Assembly (NCBI GenBank): GCA_002305635.1 | Contig: DBPR01000002.1 | Span: 48,636 to 95,072, forward strand | Reading direction: 5' to 3' | Length of the DNA: 46,437 nt | Origin: Anaerolineaceae bacterium UBA1415 | GTDB taxonomy: Bacteria > Chloroflexota > Anaerolineae > Anaerolineales > Anaerolineaceae | Shown: positions 43,470 through 46,437 of the stretch, piece after piece | Layout of the letters: every line of letters starts with the position of its first letter | Numbering within the stretch: position 1 is the stretch's first letter | Notes under the pieces: model-generated | The model's database searches: none | Seen by the model: only the letters and a program-made list of their open reading frames with translations | Told to the model about the DNA's origin: nothing | Made by a program: the position numbers and the translations under genes

Positions 43470-44144
43470 TCAACCTGACTTGTATCCCAATCCCCTCACA
43501 GTCAGGATCAACTTTGGATCCTGAGGGTCGTCTTCGATCTTCTCCCGCAGGCGTTTGATATAGACCGTGATCGTATTGTCATTAAGAAAGTCCCCACCAA
43601 CATCCCAAAGTTGCTCCAAAAGTTGATTGCGCGAAAAGACCCGGCCGGGATAATTGGCGAAGACAAGCAAAAGCTTGTATTCCAGGGCGGTCAACTGCAA
43701 ATCTTCGTCTCCCTTTGTCACCCTGGCCTTATTTTGATCGATCACGACATCGCCCAATATCAACAGGCTATGCGCAGTTCCGCGTTTTTTATAAGGTCTT
43801 AATGCTGAATTAATACGCGAGATCAGCTCCCTGACCCGAAATGGCTTGGTGATATAGTCGTCCGCGCCAAGGTCCAGCCCCATGACCACATTGACTTCGC
43901 TATCCATGGCGGTCAGCATGATCACCGGAATTTCGCCTTTGGCTTTGATCATCTTGCACAAGTCGTAGCCGCTTCCATCCGGCAGACTGACATCCAGCAG
44001 GGCCAGGTCAAAATCTTCTGTCCTGATCGTCTCAAGCGCCTGGGCAAAACTGGCACAGACCAGACTTTCAAACCCTTCTTCTTCCAAAAGGTAAGTCAGG
44101 CCAGCAACAATGGCGCGATCATCCTCAACCAGCAATATCTTCAA
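43470..44144 (-). CDS. Response regulator, OmpR/PhoB family
   Basis: 224 residues: receiver domain with Asp8-Asp9, phospho-acceptor Asp51 (LLDVSLPDGSGY), Thr78 and Lys100 (DYITKPF), then an OmpR-type winged helix (LTALEYKLL, SRNQLLEQLW, NTITVYIKRLREKI) with the final RGLGYK. The frame continues upstream to 44183, but the receiver begins at KILLVEDD and the TTG at 44144 has AGAGG five bases before it, so a TTG start is assigned. It lies eight bases behind xthA and just before the kinase gene. Likely target: the repeats at 42433-42470. Confidence 0.92.
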   Translation of the reverse strand: MKILLVEDDRAIVAGLTYLLEEEGFESLVCASFAQALETIRTEDFDLALLDVSLPDGSGYDLCKMIKAKGEIPVIMLTAMDSEVNVVMGLDLGADDYITKPFRVRELISRINSALRPYKKRGTAHSLLILGDVVIDQNKARVTKGDEDLQLTALEYKLLLVFANYPGRVFSRNQLLEQLWDVGGDFLNDNTITVYIKRLREKIEDDPQDPKLILTVRGLGYKSG

Positions 44145-44152
44145 GAATGCCT

Positions 44153-44917
44153 CTAATCCTCCAGCAGGAGACTGACCGGGCAATGGTCAGAACCCATGAT
44201 ATCGCCGTGAATTTCAACCGCTTTGACCCGATCCATTAATTCAGAACTGACCAGGAAATAATCCAGACGCCAGCCGATGTTCCGTTGCCGGGCGAAAGTC
44301 CGGTAGGTCCACCAGGTGTATTCCACCTTATCAGGGTAAAGCGCGCGATAGGCATCAACAAAGTTATGCTCTAAGTATTTATCGATCCAAACCCTTTCTT
44401 CCGGCAAAAAGCCTGTGTTTTTCTCGTTGGCTTTTGGGTTGGCAAGGTCAATTTCGTTATGGGCTGTGTTAAAGTCGCCGGTGATGATCACTTTCTCCCC
44501 TCTCGCGTGATGTCCATCACAGATCTCAAGCAATTTGGCATAAAAATCCAACTTAAAGGGAACCCGTTTATTCTCTTCCCCACCGTTTGGGAAATAAATG
44601 GTGTACAGGAAGAAATCTTCATACTCGAGGCGAATCGTGCGACCTTCGTTATCAAAACGTTCCTCTCCCAAACCGGTCTGAATGGAGAGCGGTTCCGGCT
44701 TGTACAAAACAGCTGTGCCGCTGTAGCCGGGACGCTCAGCGGAATGCCAGAAACTTTGATATTCCGGATGATCACGAATTAATTCCGGCACCTTATCCGG
44801 TTTGGCTTTGATTTCCTGCATGCCCAAAATATCCGGTTGGACTGTGTCAAGCCAGTCGAAACCATCTTTCTTAACTACTGCTCTGATGCCGTTGACGTTC
44901 CAGGTTGTAATTCTCAT
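44153..44917 (-). CDS. xthA: Exodeoxyribonuclease III family (AP endonuclease)
   Basis: 254-residue member of the endonuclease/exonuclease/phosphatase fold that cuts DNA at abasic sites in base excision repair. Motifs are the N-terminal TWNVNGIRAVV, metal-binding Glu in LGMQEIKAKP, Tyr in TIYFPNG, catalytic GDFNTAHNEIDLANPK, the WTYR segment and GSDHCPVSL at the C terminus. ATG 44917 gives the classical MRITTWNVNG start and has AAAGGA upstream; a TTG at 44935 is rejected. The response regulator gene follows eight bases later, so this repair gene heads the operon with the two-component system. Confidence 0.94.
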   Translation of the reverse strand: MRITTWNVNGIRAVVKKDGFDWLDTVQPDILGMQEIKAKPDKVPELIRDHPEYQSFWHSAERPGYSGTAVLYKPEPLSIQTGLGEERFDNEGRTIRLEYEDFFLYTIYFPNGGEENKRVPFKLDFYAKLLEICDGHHARGEKVIITGDFNTAHNEIDLANPKANEKNTGFLPEERVWIDKYLEHNFVDAYRALYPDKVEYTWWTYRTFARQRNIGWRLDYFLVSSELMDRVKAVEIHGDIMGSDHCPVSLLLED

Positions 44918-44960
44918 TAGAAAGCATCCTTTCAAATAATGGTAAACTTATCGATTGAAT

Positions 44961-46379
44961 ATGAAAGATTATACCAAGACCTCGTTTACTTTTTTCTGGC
45001 GTTTTGGCCTCGTTCTGCTGATTGCCGTATCACTGCTCAATTTAAGCCGCGATCCAGGCCAGGCGCAAACGACCTATCCCGAGTACATCGTTGTCTACGG
45101 CGACACGCTCTCGTGGATCGCGCTTCGCTTTGATACCACCGTTGAAGACCTCCAAAGCCTGAATGGCCTGGACGCCTCCAGCGGGCTTCACCCTGGTGAC
45201 CATCTGAAGATTCCAACTTTGGCCGGCATGCAGGGCATTCTGACCACGGAATTCGTGCCGCTCGGCTCGAGTCTGACCAGCCTGAGCAGACGCAGTCAGG
45301 CCGAACCCGCCGATCTGATCAAAGCCAACCAGCTTACCAGCCCTTCAGAGCTCTTTATTGGCCGTGAGATCGTCATGACCCGGTCCGAGAATGGTTCGGC
45401 CATGCAAACGATGGATTCCCTTAAAACCGGACAAAGCTTTTTTGAAGCCTCGATCCTGGCCGGGCAAAACACCTGGCAGCTGGCAGAAATGAACCGTCTT
45501 GAGAATCCTTCGCACGGTCTGCCGATGGACACCTATTTCAAGCCTTCTGATGTCGATTCTCCCAACAACCTCGCCATTCCAGGCTTGAAATCCATCGTTA
45601 TTGATAATCTTCCCATGATCCAGGGTGACACTTACCTGATCAAAGTCACCAGTGAAAGCCCTGTCACCGTCAAGGCCAGCCTCAACGGCAAGGAACCTGT
45701 TTTTGTGGATATGGGTAACGGGATGCAAATGGCTTACGGCGCCATTCACGCCCTGACCGAGATTGGTGTATATCCGCTCACCATGGAATTTACCAACAGC
45801 GACGGCGAAACCTACCGTTTTGACCAGTATGTCATGATCAACAGTGGTAATTTTGCCACCGATCAACCGCTGGATGTGGACCCGTCCACCGTAGGCACTG
45901 AAGAAGTCAAGCGGGAAGATGCTGCTTTTAAACAAATCGTGGCCCCGATCACCCCTGTTCAACAATGGGATGGTCTTTGGTATTCCCCGGCGCAGGACGC
46001 CGACTGCATCATCTCTTCTTTTGGCAGCCGCCGTACTTATAACGACGATCCCACCCTCTACTACCATACCGGCCTCGACCTTGGCTATTGCAAGGGAACG
46101 GATGTTTACGCTCCGGCAGTCGGAACGGTGGTGGCTGTTTTACCGGATCAGATCGTACGCGGCAACACGCTCGTTATCGACCATGGTTTGGGTGTTTATT
46201 CGATCTACATGCATTTGAACAGCTTCAACGTCAACGTGGGCGATATTGTCGCGCCTGGACAGTTGATCGGCATCATCGGCACGACCGGCCGCTCAACCGG
46301 GCCGCATCTGCACTTCGAGATCGATATTCAGGGCACGCCCGTCAATCCCCTGACCTGGCTGCGTCGGGCTTTTCCTTAA
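44961..46379 (+). CDS. Secreted LysM/M23 peptidoglycan endopeptidase-like protein
   Basis: 472 residues. An N-terminal hydrophobic segment (about 11-28) serves as signal peptide or anchor, with DPGQAQ as possible cleavage region. LysM 1 is clear (about 41-84, VVYGDTLSWIALRFDTTVEDL); two weaker LysM-like repeats follow (about 94-138 and 155-195). A linker domain (about 205-310) precedes the M23 domain (about 345-465), with zinc ligands His369 and Asp373 (HTGLD) and His449-x-His451 (GPHLHFE), plus MHLNSFNV. It should cut peptide bridges in peptidoglycan. ATG 44961 is chosen over TTG 44955; neither has a ribosome binding site. It diverges from xthA across 43 bp. Confidence 0.92.
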   Translation: MKDYTKTSFTFFWRFGLVLLIAVSLLNLSRDPGQAQTTYPEYIVVYGDTLSWIALRFDTTVEDLQSLNGLDASSGLHPGDHLKIPTLAGMQGILTTEFVPLGSSLTSLSRRSQAEPADLIKANQLTSPSELFIGREIVMTRSENGSAMQTMDSLKTGQSFFEASILAGQNTWQLAEMNRLENPSHGLPMDTYFKPSDVDSPNNLAIPGLKSIVIDNLPMIQGDTYLIKVTSESPVTVKASLNGKEPVFVDMGNGMQMAYGAIHALTEIGVYPLTMEFTNSDGETYRFDQYVMINSGNFATDQPLDVDPSTVGTEEVKREDAAFKQIVAPITPVQQWDGLWYSPAQDADCIISSFGSRRTYNDDPTLYYHTGLDLGYCKGTDVYAPAVGTVVAVLPDQIVRGNTLVIDHGLGVYSIYMHLNSFNVNVGDIVAPGQLIGIIGTTGRSTGPHLHFEIDIQGTPVNPLTWLRRAFP

Positions 46380-46383
46380 AATG

Positions 46384-46411
46384 AAAGAAGCAACCAAAGT
46401 TGCTTCTTTTG
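46384..46411. terminator. Bidirectional intrinsic terminator between the M23 gene and a tRNA gene
   Basis: A perfect 11-bp stem (46384-46394 with 46399-46409) around a CAAA loop, with T-runs at the stem ends on both strands. It starts five bases after the peptidase stop and directly follows the minus-strand tRNA. Confidence 0.85.
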
Positions 46412-46413
46412 TG

Positions 46414-46437
46414 TGCGCTGAGAGGGAGTTGAACCCT
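46414..46437 (-). tRNA. 3' end of a tRNA, cut by the window edge
   Basis: On the minus strand the last bases read as a T arm with loop TTCAACT, stem CCCTC, the acceptor strand TCAGCGC and discriminator A. The 5' acceptor strand should be GCGCTGA. The anticodon lies outside the window, so the type cannot be given. A terminator follows immediately. Confidence 0.75.

Noticed and set aside
1..46437. CRISPR arrays, insertion sequences, phage genes or defence islands
   Set aside because: No regularly spaced repeats, no transposase, integrase, Cas or known defence gene, and no target-site duplications were seen; the window looks like ordinary chromosome.

Overview
The window looks like chromosomal DNA from a bacterium of the phylum Chloroflexota, most likely class Anaerolineae. 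This placement is an inference from gene content: an ADP-forming acyl-CoA synthetase, a two-subunit 2-oxoacid:ferredoxin oxidoreductase, a split glycine decarboxylase, membrane-anchored LysM proteins with Thr/Pro-rich linkers, and a YqhQ/DUF1385 - ComEA-like - HD phosphodiesterase - YbeY cluster. No rRNA gene, complete tRNA, CRISPR array, transposase or phage gene was found. The sequence is dense with genes, and most transcription units end in recognisable intrinsic terminators.

Layout. 1-1070 (minus) is GDP-mannose 4,6-dehydratase, reaching the window edge. 1184-4286 is a CUT1 sugar ABC importer (lipoprotein plus two permeases, no ATPase gene), with a terminator hairpin between the binding-protein gene and the first permease gene. 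4453-6506 holds a cyclophilin and a histidine ammonia-lyase. 6664-7419 is an orphan nucleotidyltransferase. 7521-9426 (minus) is an AmrS-type radical SAM enzyme behind a beta-hydroxyacid dehydrogenase. 9671-11779 is the ADP-forming acetyl-CoA synthetase. 11866-13652 encodes a NagD-like HAD phosphatase and a Tat-exported L,D-transpeptidase. hemW (minus) diverges from a zinc-ribbon/LysM membrane protein (14862-16028). An AT-rich orphan membrane protein and thioredoxin reductase follow on the minus strand.

18159-26939 is a long plus-strand run: M20 dipeptidase, YqhQ/DUF1385, ComEA-like protein, PgpH-type c-di-AMP phosphodiesterase, YbeY, a two-TM coiled-coil protein, ornithine carbamoyltransferase and pyruvate kinase. 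27021-30655 (minus) is a GntR regulator - 2-oxoacid:ferredoxin oxidoreductase operon with a well-formed promoter and a perfect 21-bp palindrome at the probable transcription start. 30980-35649 holds a heterodimeric ABC exporter with one degenerate ATP site, then mnmA. 35751-38943 is gcvH-gcvPA-gcvPB without gcvT. 39048-44917 (minus) is xthA - response regulator - histidine kinase, followed by an FtsX-type ABC exporter whose promoter region carries tandem TGACA repeats. 44961-46379 is a LysM/M23 peptidase, and the right edge cuts the 3' end of a minus-strand tRNA.

Together these genes suggest an anaerobic, amino-acid- and sugar-fermenting organism. Peptides (M20 dipeptidase), histidine (HutH) and glycine (GCV) would be degraded. 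2-Oxoacids would be oxidised with ferredoxin, acyl-CoA would yield ATP through the ADP-forming synthetase, and pyruvate kinase closes glycolysis. A second theme is cell-envelope maintenance (LysM proteins, L,D-transpeptidase, M23 peptidase, envelope-type two-component system with an exporter). The most interesting non-coding signals are the GntR operator, the probable response-regulator repeats, several near-leaderless promoter/start arrangements, and a 43-bp inverted repeat upstream of the ABC exporter.
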